Source of the DNA: Crocinitomix algicola
GTDB lineage: Bacteria > Bacteroidota > Bacteroidia > Flavobacteriales_D > Crocinitomicaceae
DNA length: 64,000 nucleotides
Assembly (NCBI RefSeq): GCF_001661595.2
Contig: NZ_LYPF02000026.1
Span: forward strand, 34,671 to 98,670
Direction of reading: 5' to 3'
Shown: one piece after another, positions 8,296 to 17,893 of the stretch
How positions within the stretch are numbered: the first letter of the stretch is position 1
How the letters are laid out: each line of letters opens with the position of its first letter
Notes under the pieces: model-generated
What the model was told of the DNA's origin: nothing
What the model saw: only the letters and a program-made list of their open reading frames with translations
Database searches by the model: none
Translations under genes and position numbers: made by a program

Positions 8296-10155
8296 ATGAA
8301 AAATTTTATCAGTTTATTTATTGTTTTTTGTTGTTTTATGGGGAGTGTTTTCGCACAACCTGATCAAGCAGCAATTGAAACTAAAAATGGTAAAAAATAC
8401 TATGTTCATATTGTCCAAAAGGGAAATACGTTATATGGTATCCACCAATTATATAACACAAGTTTAGAGGACATCTTAAATGCAAATGATGGTTTATCTA
8501 ATAACCTCGCGCTTGGTCAAAAAGTTTATATTCCTATTCCTGTAACAAGTCCTGTTCATTACAGTAAACATACTGTTGTTCAGGGGGAGACGCTTTACGG
8601 AATTTCTAAAAAATATGATTGTTCAATTGATGATTTAAAATCGTTAAACGATGGTTTGTCCGAAGGCTTGAGTATTGGTCAAGTATTAATTATACCTAAA
8701 AAAGGAGGAGAAACAGCTGTTAAAACCACTGAGACATTTCAAAGTGATCCTGTTTCTCAACCTAAAAATGAATACCGTGTTTCATTGCACGACTCAATTA
8801 TCACACACACTGTAATGCAAAAAGAAACCATGTACTCTATTACTAAAAGATATATGGTTAGCCAGGACACAATTATGGCGCTTAATGATTTAAGAAGTAC
8901 AAAATTGAAGAAAGGATTGGAACTTAAAATTCCCGTTAAGCGTGTAAATTATACTGTTCTTGAAAAGGATTTGTCAAAATTATCACCAGAAGATTCAATT
9001 CTTTTGGCTATTGACCCGTCTCAATTTAAAGAAACGTATAACGTGGCCTTAATGTTACCACTTCTATTAGACAAAAATGATGCGGTGATGAGTAAGCCTG
9101 CTCGTTTAGGTGAAGTAAAAGAAATGTACGGTACTACCAAAATATCGTTTGACTTTTATCAGGGCTTTATGCTTGCCGCCGACTCATTAACGAAAGCAGG
9201 TGTTAATCTAAACATCTACATTTACGATACAAAAAGAGATACCAACACGATAGCAAAAATTTTTGCAAAGCCTGAATTTAATGAGATGGATTTGGTAGTA
9301 GGTCCTTTATACCAAAGTACGATTTCTTATACGGCCAAAGAATGTGCTGATAGGAAAATTAGAATGGTATTGCCGTTTAATGCAGATGCAAAAGTACTTT
9401 ACAAAAATCCGTATGTATACAAAGGGGTTACTTCAAACATGTCCTTAATGTCAGGAACGGTTGATTATGTTTTAAAGGCCCATAAAGAGCATAACATTAT
9501 TCTTGTTAAACCAACGGGTTCTGAAGATATCGCACTCTATGAAACCGTGAAGAAAAAATTTAATGATTCTGTTAAAAATGTAAAAGGTGCTTACAATACT
9601 AAAATTATTGAGGTCGATCTTGGGAGTTCTAGTGGGAGAGATTGGAATACTATTGTAAAGTCTGATACTACAAATATTTTTATTATTCCTTCTACAAGCT
9701 TAACATTTGTTTCAGGTGCAATGGCGAGATTAAATAAGGTGATGAACTTGAATCCTTATGCTAAAAACTTTAAAATTATTGCTTTTGGATTGGAAGATTG
9801 GAATAAATATGATGATATGGATTTAAAGTATAGAAATCGAACTTATCAGCATTACGCATCTTATCGCTATTTGGATTATAACGCACCTCATACTGTAGAT
9901 TTTATTCGATCTTTCAGAACAAAAACGGGTACAGATCCAAATGTTTATTCAACTCAAGGTTTTGATTTTGGATTTTACTTTTTAAGTGCTTTATATCAAT
10001 ATGGAACCAATTTTGACAAGGCCTTAAAGGATCATAAACTTGATTTGATTCAGAATGACTTTAATTTTAAGACAGTCGAACAAGGTTCGGGTTACGAAAA
10101 TCAACGAGTTTGTATCGTGAAGTACGATAATTATGTACTCTATCAAATGCAATAA
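8296..10155 (+). CDS. Triple-LysM protein with a PBP1/LppC-like periplasmic binding domain
   Basis: 619 residues with a signal peptide ending near VFAQ (residue 21). Three LysM modules follow: about 36-80, 91-134 and 171-213, each with the GxTLYGI/S core and a terminal IP strand. The third is divergent (KETMYSITKRY). From about residue 250 the protein resembles type 1 periplasmic binding folds (YNVALMLPLLL, FDFYQGFMLAADSL, DLVVGPLYQST, RMVLPFNADA). The combination suggests a peptidoglycan-associated envelope factor. LppC-type domains activate PBP1A in proteobacteria, but that role here is inference. Confidence 0.85.
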   Translation: MKNFISLFIVFCCFMGSVFAQPDQAAIETKNGKKYYVHIVQKGNTLYGIHQLYNTSLEDILNANDGLSNNLALGQKVYIPIPVTSPVHYSKHTVVQGETLYGISKKYDCSIDDLKSLNDGLSEGLSIGQVLIIPKKGGETAVKTTETFQSDPVSQPKNEYRVSLHDSIITHTVMQKETMYSITKRYMVSQDTIMALNDLRSTKLKKGLELKIPVKRVNYTVLEKDLSKLSPEDSILLAIDPSQFKETYNVALMLPLLLDKNDAVMSKPARLGEVKEMYGTTKISFDFYQGFMLAADSLTKAGVNLNIYIYDTKRDTNTIAKIFAKPEFNEMDLVVGPLYQSTISYTAKECADRKIRMVLPFNADAKVLYKNPYVYKGVTSNMSLMSGTVDYVLKAHKEHNIILVKPTGSEDIALYETVKKKFNDSVKNVKGAYNTKIIEVDLGSSSGRDWNTIVKSDTTNIFIIPSTSLTFVSGAMARLNKVMNLNPYAKNFKIIAFGLEDWNKYDDMDLKYRNRTYQHYASYRYLDYNAPHTVDFIRSFRTKTGTDPNVYSTQGFDFGFYFLSALYQYGTNFDKALKDHKLDLIQNDFNFKTVEQGSGYENQRVCIVKYDNYVLYQMQ

Positions 10156-10178
10156 AATTTAGCTTACACAGAATCAGT

Positions 10179-10790
10179 ATGGAGAAATGGATTGGTGATC
10201 GCATCAGTATTGTGGATCAAGATAAAAGTACAACCATCGTTATTCATCCAATACGTGTTTGGTGGAAAGAAATTCTTTTGACACTTTGGGTTGTTTCTTT
10301 TACTTTTATTGGGTTGTACATGTTGTATCAACTTTTAACAGGGTTTGTTGGTCTAAATTATATGGATATACCAACGGAAGAAGAATTGGATAATCAACGA
10401 ATTTATGCGATTGTTTTTTTGGGGTTTTGGGGGTATTTCGAATTTAAAACTGTGAAAGCACTATTGTGGTATCGTTTTGGGAAAGAACTACTGCGGTTAG
10501 ATTTAGATGGGATGACCATAAAAAAGTCCATATTGTCATACGGTAAAGCTAACCGTTATTTTTTCGAAAATATTAAGAAGTTTGGCCAAAGAAAGCAAGA
10601 GGAAACCTCGTTTGGTCAGTTTTTTGAGAACGCATATTGGTCAATGGGAACAGATGCTTTATCATTCAGTTATATGGGGAAAGAGAAATCCTTTGGCCGT
10701 AGGTTAAATGATAAAGACAGTCGATTATTGATGCGTTTAATTGATGATCGAATCAAAAAATTATTGAAACAAAGTCGGAAAAGAGCTTAA
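10179..10790 (+). CDS. Conserved membrane protein, function unknown
   Basis: 203 residues. A polar N-terminus with a short beta-like stretch (GDRISIVDQDKSTTIVIHP) is followed by a hydrophobic helix (about 31-54, LLTLWVVSFTFIGLYMLYQL), a short acidic loop (PTEEELDNQ) and a second helix (about 69-86). The C-terminal half is basic and probably cytoplasmic (KKLLKQSRKRA). It starts 23 bp after the LysM gene and likely shares its transcript. I do not recognise the family. The 3' end overlaps the convergent CoA-transferase by 4 bp. Confidence 0.62.
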   Translation: MEKWIGDRISIVDQDKSTTIVIHPIRVWWKEILLTLWVVSFTFIGLYMLYQLLTGFVGLNYMDIPTEEELDNQRIYAIVFLGFWGYFEFKTVKALLWYRFGKELLRLDLDGMTIKKSILSYGKANRYFFENIKKFGQRKQEETSFGQFFENAYWSMGTDALSFSYMGKEKSFGRRLNDKDSRLLMRLIDDRIKKLLKQSRKRA

Positions 10791-11863
10791 CGGTTAATTT
10801 TGAAAATGCTCGTTTTAACTCGTTTGGTTAATAAATCCCCAATTTTTTCTTCTAAAATTAATTCCTGTGCTGCGGCTGAATCGAAAACTTCTTTTAAATT
10901 TTTGATGCGTGCAACAGGTACCTTTAATTCAACAAGTTCGTTAACCAGTTCCTCTGCTTTGAATTGACCTACGGCTTCTTGTAGATAGGAGGATAATGAA
11001 AGTCGATTTTCAACTCGATTTTGATTGTCTTCAAAGTTAGGGTGGTTTACGAGCTCTTTCTTATCAAGTGTCAAACATAAATTTTCGAATTGTTTATTGC
11101 TCCCAATTGCGAAGGTAACGATGATATTATCTTTGGTAGTAAATAGTTCACCATACGGCGCAATATTAGGATGCGTACTTCCAATTCGTTCTGGAATATG
11201 GTGATTCATGAGCCAATTTGTAGCTTGATTAGCTAAAGCAGCAATTGCCGCATCGAACAAAGAAACAGCGACTTTTACACCACCTTTGTGGAGTGCATCT
11301 CGTTCGTATAATGCAGTCAGTATACCTGACCTTAATTGTTGACCAGCAAGGATGTCAATTAAAGCTACAGGCATTTTAACGGGACCCGAATTTGGGGTAC
11401 CATTCATGGACATAAATCCAGTTTCCGCCTGCAATATTAAATCGTAGGCAACCCTTTCATTCCCTTCTCCAAATCCATTTATCTCGCCATAAATAAGCCG
11501 TGGATTCATTATTTTTAGTTCCTCATAAGTCAGACCAAATTTTTTAGCATCACCTTCTTTAAAATTTACAATTAAAACATCGGCTTCTTGAATCAAGTTT
11601 TTTAATGCCGCCATTTCTTCTTGAATCGTGAAATCCATAAATATGGACTTTTTGTTCCAATTCACCGAAGCATAGTACGCCGAAACGTTTTCGTTTTCAC
11701 CCTCAGACGCCAATTTCCATGAACGAGTCACATCACCGCCTGTTTTTTTATTTTCAATTTTAGTCACTTTGGCATTCATTTCAGCAAAGAACATCCCAAC
11801 TGACGGGCCGGCTAAAACGCTCGCAATTTCAATCACATTTAAGTGTTCAAAAGCATTTTTCAT
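10787..11863 (-). CDS. CaiB/BaiF (family III) CoA-transferase
   Basis: 358 residues. The opening LNVIEIASVLAGPSVGMFFAEMNAKV matches the family's FxGVkVlDls..aGP..g..LadlGAdVikIE pattern, followed by KIENKKTGGDVTR. The catalytic aspartate is D141 in RVAYDLILQAETGFM, and the GxPVKMPVALIDILAG block follows. Family III enzymes transfer CoA between organic acids; the acids used here cannot be predicted. At about 360 residues it is slightly shorter than typical (380-400) but contains both conserved ends. It is monocistronic and faces tex across a divergent intergenic region. Confidence 0.9.
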   Translation of the reverse strand: MKNAFEHLNVIEIASVLAGPSVGMFFAEMNAKVTKIENKKTGGDVTRSWKLASEGENENVSAYYASVNWNKKSIFMDFTIQEEMAALKNLIQEADVLIVNFKEGDAKKFGLTYEELKIMNPRLIYGEINGFGEGNERVAYDLILQAETGFMSMNGTPNSGPVKMPVALIDILAGQQLRSGILTALYERDALHKGGVKVAVSLFDAAIAALANQATNWLMNHHIPERIGSTHPNIAPYGELFTTKDNIIVTFAIGSNKQFENLCLTLDKKELVNHPNFEDNQNRVENRLSLSSYLQEAVGQFKAEELVNELVELKVPVARIKNLKEVFDSAAAQELILEEKIGDLLTKRVKTSIFKINR

Positions 11864-11958
11864 GTAGTGTTAGGTTTTTAACTTATAGGTTGCAGGACTA
11901 AAATACGGTTTAATAGCTAAATTTACGCCTCAATTTAAAATAAAACGATAAGCAAGTT

Positions 11959-14091
11959 ATGGATAGAATAACGTATATCATAAAAATAACAGGGCTATCT
12001 AAGCATAGTGTCACTAATACTGATCGCTTGTTGCAAGATAAAGCGACTATTCCGTTCATTTCGCGTTATCGAAAAGAGGCAACAGGGAATTTAGATGAAG
12101 TTGAGATATTTAAAATTCAACAAGCCGGTGACGAGTACGATAATATACTCAAAAGACAAACCTATATTTTATCGGTTTTAAAGGAAAAAAAGATTGAAAA
12201 CGCTGGTTTAATTGAAAAGATTAAGACAACGTTTGATTTAAATCGCCTTGAAGATTTGTATTTACCTTATAAATCTAAAAGGAAAACTAAAGCTGAGCAG
12301 GCTCGCCAAGCTGGGTTGGAAGGATTAGCGAAAATCATAATGAAGCAAGAAAACTATGATCCTTTGCAAGCTGCTGGACGTTTTACTTCTGAAAACTATC
12401 CAAATTCGGAAGCTGCGATTGAAGGGGCTTTGTTTATTATCGCAGATTGGATGAATGAAAATGATATTGTTCGTGATAAGCTTAGAAAATCATTCCTAGA
12501 ACATGGAGTAATACACGCCAAAGTGGTAAAATCTAAAAAAGAAGAAGCAGATAAGTACCGCGACTTTTTCGATTTCTCTCAGCGGATTCAAAACCTCCCA
12601 TCCTACAGACTTTTGGCTTTATTGCGTGGAGTAGATGAAGGCTTTATACGACTGAAAATTGAACCGAATAAAGAGTATACTTTTGCTTGGTTAGAGCGTT
12701 TTTTTATTAAAAATTCAAATGAAGCAAGTCAACTTGTTAATACCGCAATTAAAGATGCATACAAACGTCTTCTACAACCAAGTTTAGAAACGGAAACTAA
12801 AAATCATTTTAAAAACTTAGCGGACGAGCAGTCCATATTAACGTTTTCTAAAAACTTGGAAAAATTACTCTTAGCTCCTCCTTTAGGGGCAAAGCGTGTA
12901 CTTGCCATAGATCCAGGATTTAAATCGGGTTGCAAGGTTGTTTGTTTGGATGAACAAGGACAGTTATTAACGAATGTCACTGTTTTTCCTCATCCACCTC
13001 AAAAAGACACGAGCAAGGCCTCTGCTAAAATTAGTCAACTAGTACAAGCTTATAAAATTGAAGTTATAGCAATTGGTGATGGAACAGCTGGTCGCGAAAC
13101 AGAACAATTTATAAAACGTATTCATTTTGACCGAGATTTGTCTGTTTTTGTCGTTCGTGAGGATGGGGCTTCGATTTATTCGGCATCGAAAATTGGAAGG
13201 GAAGAGTTTCCTGAATTTGATGTTACCGTGCGAGGCGCTGTTTCGATTGGGCGGCGTTTAATGGATCCATTAGCTGAATTGGTGAAAATTGATCCTAAAT
13301 CCCTTGGTGTAGGACAATATCAACATGACGTTAACCAAACTAAATTACAAGAAAAATTGGATCATGTTGTGGAAATGACCGTGAATAGAGTAGGGGTTAA
13401 CCTGAATACGGCTTCGAAATATTTATTGGCATATGTAGCTGGATTGGGTCCGAAATTAGCCGAAAATATAATTGAATATCGGAAGGAAAATGGTCGGTTC
13501 GAATCTCGTCTGGATTTGAAAAAAGTTGCAAGATTAGGTGAAAATGCATTTCAACAGAGCGCTGGATTTTTAAGGATAAAGAATCCGAAAAACCCACTTG
13601 ATAATAGCGCTGTACACCCCGAACATTATCAGGTTTTAGTGACAGAAGTAGAACGCTTGGGAATGAAAATCGAGACGTTAATAGGTCAGCCAGAAAAAGT
13701 GAAAAACCTTAAAAACAATGTTTCCGACGAGTGGAAACAGAAAGTTGGTGAATATACTGTAAATGATATCTTTCAGGAATTGGAAAAACCTGGGAATGAC
13801 CCGCGAGCAATGGCTAAAGTAATGCGGTTTTCAGAAGGAATTAAAACAATTGATGATATTAAGATTGGAATGAGATTAAATGGGGTTGTAACGAATGTAA
13901 CCGATTTTGGAGCATTCGTTAATATTGGTATCAAAGAAAATGGATTAATTCATAAGACAGAATTGTCGGATGAATATGTCAGCTCCCCTGTAGATTTTAT
14001 CGCGCTACATGATCATGTCTCGGCGGTGGTGGTTTCCGTAGATATAGAAAGGAAAAGAATCGGTCTTTCCATTAAAAAGTCTCGATTCTAA
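11959..14091 (+). CDS. tex: Tex-like RNA-binding transcription accessory protein
   Basis: 710 residues, the normal length. The N-terminal helical Tex domain carries ATIPFISRYRKEATGNLDE (about residues 30-48), the YqgF/RuvC-like RNase H fold begins at RVLAIDPGFKSGCKV (near 314), tandem helix-hairpin-helix motifs follow (LNTASKYLLAYVAGLG), and a C-terminal S1 domain holds GVVTNVTDFGAFVNIGI. Tex binds nucleic acids and is linked to transcription and RNA turnover; in this group its exact role is unclear. It stands alone with its own upstream region. Confidence 0.95.
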   Translation: MDRITYIIKITGLSKHSVTNTDRLLQDKATIPFISRYRKEATGNLDEVEIFKIQQAGDEYDNILKRQTYILSVLKEKKIENAGLIEKIKTTFDLNRLEDLYLPYKSKRKTKAEQARQAGLEGLAKIIMKQENYDPLQAAGRFTSENYPNSEAAIEGALFIIADWMNENDIVRDKLRKSFLEHGVIHAKVVKSKKEEADKYRDFFDFSQRIQNLPSYRLLALLRGVDEGFIRLKIEPNKEYTFAWLERFFIKNSNEASQLVNTAIKDAYKRLLQPSLETETKNHFKNLADEQSILTFSKNLEKLLLAPPLGAKRVLAIDPGFKSGCKVVCLDEQGQLLTNVTVFPHPPQKDTSKASAKISQLVQAYKIEVIAIGDGTAGRETEQFIKRIHFDRDLSVFVVREDGASIYSASKIGREEFPEFDVTVRGAVSIGRRLMDPLAELVKIDPKSLGVGQYQHDVNQTKLQEKLDHVVEMTVNRVGVNLNTASKYLLAYVAGLGPKLAENIIEYRKENGRFESRLDLKKVARLGENAFQQSAGFLRIKNPKNPLDNSAVHPEHYQVLVTEVERLGMKIETLIGQPEKVKNLKNNVSDEWKQKVGEYTVNDIFQELEKPGNDPRAMAKVMRFSEGIKTIDDIKIGMRLNGVVTNVTDFGAFVNIGIKENGLIHKTELSDEYVSSPVDFIALHDHVSAVVVSVDIERKRIGLSIKKSRF

Positions 14092-14243
14092 TCGTTATAA
14101 TAAGTGTAATTACTACTAAATTTGTATTTGAAAAGGTATTGAAAATTAAATGAGAAATTCTTTTTAATAATTTGTACATTTACCTTTTAGATAAGTTGGT
14201 TTCTACTCGAATCAACGGTTGAAGTGAAAAAACAAAAAATATA

Positions 14244-15677
14244 ATGTCAAAACAGCGAAGATTAACGACAGAGGAGAAGGCGTTAGAGATTAATTTAAAA
14301 CAAGATATTTACGGTTCGTTTGCAGAAATTGGTGCGGGACAAGAGGTAGCGGCAAATTTTTTTAAGGCAGGTGGATCTTCAGGAACAATAGCCTACACCC
14401 ATTCTGCTTATGATATGAAAGTATCGGACAGCATGTATGGTAAATGTTCAAGATACGTTTGTGAAGAGCGACTCTTACAAATGCTGGAAAAAGAATACGC
14501 TACGTTAGAAACAACGTTACATGAACGCGCTAAAGAAAGTCGATTTTTTGCATTTGCAAATACGGTTGAATCCCTCAATTATCACAAAACAAATCAAGGT
14601 CAAGGCTGGATTGGTTTAAAATTTCAAGATGCAATCGGACAAGCACCAAACGAGATTGTTATGCACATTAAAATGCATGACACGAGTAATAAAAGACAAC
14701 AAGAAGCATTAGGGATATTAGGCGTGAATTTGCTTCATGCTGCTTATTTTGAGCATGCTAGTATTGAAGCTTTTTTAGATGCTTTAACTTATCGATTGCC
14801 TCGCTCTCGTGTGGAAATAGATATGCTACGGGTTTCAGGTGCCGATTTACAATACCTGGATAATCGGATTATTGCTCTAAAATTGGTTAAAATGGGCTTA
14901 ACTGACGCGACGATGTTCGATCAAAGCGGTCAAGTATTACAACCAACCACAGCACTTTACAAGAAAAACGTGCTCTTGATGCGTGGGCGTTTTCGTCCAA
15001 TGACAAAAGTACATGTGAACATGATTGAGGCTGGAACCAAATTATACCTGGACGAAGAGGATGTTGATGAAAAAAATACTGCGCTGGTTTTAGAACTCAC
15101 ACTAAAAGATCTAACTGCAGACGGGAAAATTTCTGATACAGACTTTATAGATCGAGCTGAATTACTTTGCTCTATGGGGTATACAGTTATGATTAGTAAC
15201 TACCTCAAGCACTATAAGATGATAGAATACCTTTCTTTAATAACAAAAAACAAAAAGATAGGTGTTTTGCTGGGTATCTATAATCTTCAAAATATTTTTG
15301 ACGAAAAATACTATAATACGCTTAATGGTGGCCTGCTAGAAGCTTTTGGTAGAGGCTTTGGTCATAACATCAAAATGTATGTTTACCCAGCTTTAAATGT
15401 AGAGACCGGCGATATTTATGATTTGGAGAATTTTGAAATCCCTCCGCATCTAGAAGGGTTGCTTGAGTATATGCTTAAGACCAATAAAATTGCATCAATT
15501 GAAGAGTTTGATAAAAAATTATTACACATCTTATCTGATGATGTGCTTTCAAAAATTCATTCTGGCGTTTCAAACTGGGAGGAAGATGTACCAGAATCTG
15601 TAATGAAAGCCATTAAATTTTACCAATTGTTTGGGTTTAGAGAAGAAAAATTCACCAAACCAAGCATTGAAGCATAA
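14244..15677 (+). CDS. Conserved 477-residue protein of unresolved function
   Basis: The protein belongs to a soluble family well represented in Bacteroidota that I recall being labelled TonB-dependent receptor or nicotinate-nucleotide adenylyltransferase in databases. Neither label fits: there is no signal peptide, no plug or barrel, and no HxGH nucleotidyltransferase motif. Visible blocks are GSFAEIGAGQEVAANFFKAG (residues 20-39), SGTIAYTHSAYDMKVSD, RYVCEERLLQMLEKEY, GILGVNLLHAAYFEHAS and GRFRPMTKVHVNMIEAG. The fold seems mixed alpha/beta with a helical C-terminus. It is monocistronic and intact. Family membership is confident, function unknown. Confidence 0.75.
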   Translation: MSKQRRLTTEEKALEINLKQDIYGSFAEIGAGQEVAANFFKAGGSSGTIAYTHSAYDMKVSDSMYGKCSRYVCEERLLQMLEKEYATLETTLHERAKESRFFAFANTVESLNYHKTNQGQGWIGLKFQDAIGQAPNEIVMHIKMHDTSNKRQQEALGILGVNLLHAAYFEHASIEAFLDALTYRLPRSRVEIDMLRVSGADLQYLDNRIIALKLVKMGLTDATMFDQSGQVLQPTTALYKKNVLLMRGRFRPMTKVHVNMIEAGTKLYLDEEDVDEKNTALVLELTLKDLTADGKISDTDFIDRAELLCSMGYTVMISNYLKHYKMIEYLSLITKNKKIGVLLGIYNLQNIFDEKYYNTLNGGLLEAFGRGFGHNIKMYVYPALNVETGDIYDLENFEIPPHLEGLLEYMLKTNKIASIEEFDKKLLHILSDDVLSKIHSGVSNWEEDVPESVMKAIKFYQLFGFREEKFTKPSIEA

Positions 15678-15680
15678 TGA

Positions 15681-16289
15681 CTAGTGACTGTCGTGGATAA
15701 CCTTTAAGAGTTCTCCGCGTTCATACTTTTCCATATAAAGTGGAACACCAGTTTTGTCAAAATAAGTGGTAAATCCATCCAATACACCGTTTTTATACGA
15801 AGCGTCCATGTATTTTTGATCGCTCTCTGGATAGTGCTTTATACAGGTTCCGGTAAAAGGAATTTCATCGAGAAATGCCCGTTTTACTGTAGATCCAGGT
15901 ATGGGTTGAATATCAAGCTCAGAACATTCGCATGTAATTGGTGCCGAATTTCCATTCCGCTTCTTACGTCCTCCCTCGTATAACTCTTCCATAATCACCT
16001 CGCCACCTTGGTCATAATAAGTCACTTTGCCATGTAATTTTCCGTTCATAACACCTTTTACCATATACGGAGTTTCGGTGTTAGGATAATTATAAACACA
16101 TACTCCAGTATACGGAGTTTTATCTTTGTAATATACAGCTGCGCTGTCCTTTAACTCATCACATGCGCAAGTGTCAGAAGTATTAATTTCCGACATTTCA
16201 CCTTCCTCAACGAGGTTTTTTTTAGGTGCAGAATCCGAACAGTTGAACAGTAGTAACGAGGAAAGAATTAAACTGTAGTATTTCTTCAT
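15681..16289 (-). CDS. Lipoprotein with two MORN-like (YwqK-type) repeats
   Basis: 202 residues with a lipoprotein signal (lipobox LFNC, C17). Two homologous modules are visible: residues about 40-105 (CACDELKDSAAVYYKDKTP then YTGVCVYNYPNTE and GKLHGKVTYYD) and about 115-200 (CECSELDIQPIPG then FTGTCIKHYPESDQ and GVLDGFTTYFD). Each has paired cysteines and the G-x-x-x-G-x-x-x-Y-Y/F-D turn typical of MORN-variant antitoxin-like YwqK repeats. The name antitoxin is not implied here. Its start overlaps the stop of the NlpC/P60 gene by 4 bp (ATGA), so the pair is translationally coupled and both products are exported. Confidence 0.8.
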   Translation of the reverse strand: MKKYYSLILSSLLLFNCSDSAPKKNLVEEGEMSEINTSDTCACDELKDSAAVYYKDKTPYTGVCVYNYPNTETPYMVKGVMNGKLHGKVTYYDQGGEVIMEELYEGGRKKRNGNSAPITCECSELDIQPIPGSTVKRAFLDEIPFTGTCIKHYPESDQKYMDASYKNGVLDGFTTYFDKTGVPLYMEKYERGELLKVIHDSH

Positions 16290-16762
16290 GTTAGAATGTT
16301 TATCACTTTTATAAATCGTTTTACATAGCCGCTATTGTTGTAGCGAGTAACGGTAACTCCATAATGCTTCTTTGATGAGCTGCTGTGAATGAAATTAATC
16401 TCACCGTCTTTATTTTCTAGGATAATGCCGACATGGCCAATGGTTTTAACGTTTGAATCGGTTCCCGTAAATAGAATGACATCACCTTTTCGACAAGACT
16501 TTAAAGCTGTTTCTATTCCTTCATTCTTATAACCACCACTTGTGCGTGGTGTTGGAATGTTAAAGCGATTAAATACATAGTGAACAAATCCAGAACAATC
16601 AAAGCCTTTGGGACTACTTCCTCCATATTGATAGCTTATACCAATTTGTTTTTGAGCAAATTGAATAATTGAATCCCGCAGATTCTCAGAATGATCTCCC
16701 GCATAAAGTTTAGAAGAGGAAAAAAACAACCCAGAAAGGAATAGAATTATTGACCATTTCAT
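16286..16762 (-). CDS. NlpC/P60 (C40) cell-wall peptidase
   Basis: 158 residues with a signal peptide (1-21). The catalytic triad is visible as C56 in PKGFDCSGFV, H110 in IGHVGIILE and H126 in INFIHSSSS. YGGSSPKGFDCSG is the classic family signature. These enzymes hydrolyse D-Glu-diamino acid bonds in peptidoglycan stem peptides. The catalytic domain fills almost the whole protein, so targeting may come from the coupled lipoprotein gene downstream. A promoter box at 16768-16775 places the transcript start next to the ATG. Confidence 0.93.
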   Translation of the reverse strand: MKWSIILFLSGLFFSSSKLYAGDHSENLRDSIIQFAQKQIGISYQYGGSSPKGFDCSGFVHYVFNRFNIPTPRTSGGYKNEGIETALKSCRKGDVILFTGTDSNVKTIGHVGIILENKDGEINFIHSSSSKKHYGVTVTRYNNSGYVKRFIKVINILT

Positions 16763-16767
16763 GAATG

Positions 16768-16775
16768 CAAAATTA
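16768..16775 (-). promoter_or_regulatory. -7 box (TAATTTTG) of the NlpC/P60-lipoprotein operon
   Basis: A perfect TAnnTTTG on the minus strand ends 5 bp before the start codon at 16762, giving a leaderless or nearly leaderless mRNA, as for guaA. Confidence 0.55.
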
Positions 16776-16812
16776 ATATGTTTTATAACTTTAATGAATC
16801 AAATTGTTACAA

Positions 16813-17826
16813 ATGTCAAGAATTAAGAACGCACAGATAAGGTACCGCATCATTGATCGACTAATTCGAAATCAATACAATCCATTTCCGACAAAAGAAG
16901 ACCTTAGAAGGGCCTGCGAAGAGGCTTTGTACGGAAGTGATTCAGGTGCAGATATTTGCGATTCAACAATTGAAAAGGATCTTTTTGCGATGCGCATGGA
17001 TTTTGATGCCCCTATCAAGTATAGTAAACGTGATAAAGGTTATTATTACGAAGATGAGGATTTTAGCATTGATAAAATTCCGCTTTCCCAAGATGATATT
17101 GACGCCATTAAATTTGCTTCAAATACTTTAATGCAATTTCGTGATGTTGGTATTTTTAAGCAATTTGGCTTCGCAATTGACAAAATTTTTGATCGTGTTC
17201 ACATTTCAAGCAATCCAACAGACGCCAATGTTGAAAATTATGTGCAATTTGAAACTGTCCATGATACTGGAAAAGGGAATGAAATGCTTCCAGATTTCTT
17301 AAAAGCAATTCAAGAGAAACAAGTCGTAAGCTTTCTCTATACAAGTTATGTCAGCGAAAAAACGAAACCTAGAAGAGTGCTTCCTCTTTTGCTAAAAGAG
17401 TATAGAAATCGCTGGTACTTAATTTGTTTTTCCCTTGATAAAGAAAAAGTAATGACTTTTGGTCTAGATCGAATGGCCAACCTCCAAGTTACGGAAGATA
17501 CCTACTTGCAGAAAATTGAATTTGATGCAGAGAATTATTTTAAAAACTCAATCGGTATTACGGCAAATGACAGTCTTCCTGAAAAAGTAATCTTTAAAGT
17601 CGATAAAATTGGATCAAAATACCTTGAATCACAACCCTTGCATGCGAGTCAAAAACTCATTAAAGAAGGAAAATCAAGAAATACATTTAGTTTAAAAGTT
17701 ATCGTTTCAGAAGAACTAAAACGGACGGTCTTGTCTTATGGCTCTCAAATAGAAGTGGTTAAGCCCAAAGAGCTTCGTGAAGAAATTAAAATTAAAGTTT
17801 TGGAGATGCATGAGATTTATGGATAG
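16813..17826 (+). CDS. WYL-domain transcriptional regulator
   Basis: 337 residues from ATG 16813; a TTG three codons upstream is possible but less likely. The N-terminal winged helix-turn-helix (about 1-75) includes RYRIIDRLIRNQYNPFPTKE and CDSTIEKDLFAMRMDFDAPI. The WYL domain spans about 150-230 with FLYTSYVSEKTKPRRVLPLL and the RNRWYLICFSLDKEKVMTFG core, in which the W-Y-L residues are present. A WCX-like C-terminus follows. WYL proteins sense ligands, often nucleic acids or nucleotides. No defence or repair gene is adjacent; the next element is the SRP RNA gene. Confidence 0.9.
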   Translation: MSRIKNAQIRYRIIDRLIRNQYNPFPTKEDLRRACEEALYGSDSGADICDSTIEKDLFAMRMDFDAPIKYSKRDKGYYYEDEDFSIDKIPLSQDDIDAIKFASNTLMQFRDVGIFKQFGFAIDKIFDRVHISSNPTDANVENYVQFETVHDTGKGNEMLPDFLKAIQEKQVVSFLYTSYVSEKTKPRRVLPLLLKEYRNRWYLICFSLDKEKVMTFGLDRMANLQVTEDTYLQKIEFDAENYFKNSIGITANDSLPEKVIFKVDKIGSKYLESQPLHASQKLIKEGKSRNTFSLKVIVSEELKRTVLSYGSQIEVVKPKELREEIKIKVLEMHEIYG

Positions 17827-17883
17827 GTTATTTTTTCATTAAAAAAAAATCAAAATCATACTGGTCATTTTATTTAGTTTGGC

Positions 17884-17891
17884 TACTTTTG
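17884..17891 (+). promoter_or_regulatory. -7 box (TACTTTTG) of the SRP RNA gene
   Basis: TACTTTTG matches TAnnTTTG and ends about 4-5 bp before the first base of the terminal stem of the SRP RNA, the expected distance to the transcript start. Confidence 0.6.
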
Positions 17892-17893
17892 TG

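Noticed and set aside
14244..15677. TonB-dependent receptor or NMN adenylyltransferase annotation
   Set aside because: No signal peptide, plug, barrel strands or nucleotidyltransferase HxGH motif can be found in the sequence.
15681..16289. Toxin-antitoxin function for the MORN-like lipoprotein
   Set aside because: The label antitoxin belongs to the YwqK name only; the partner gene is a cell-wall peptidase and the protein is an exported lipoprotein.
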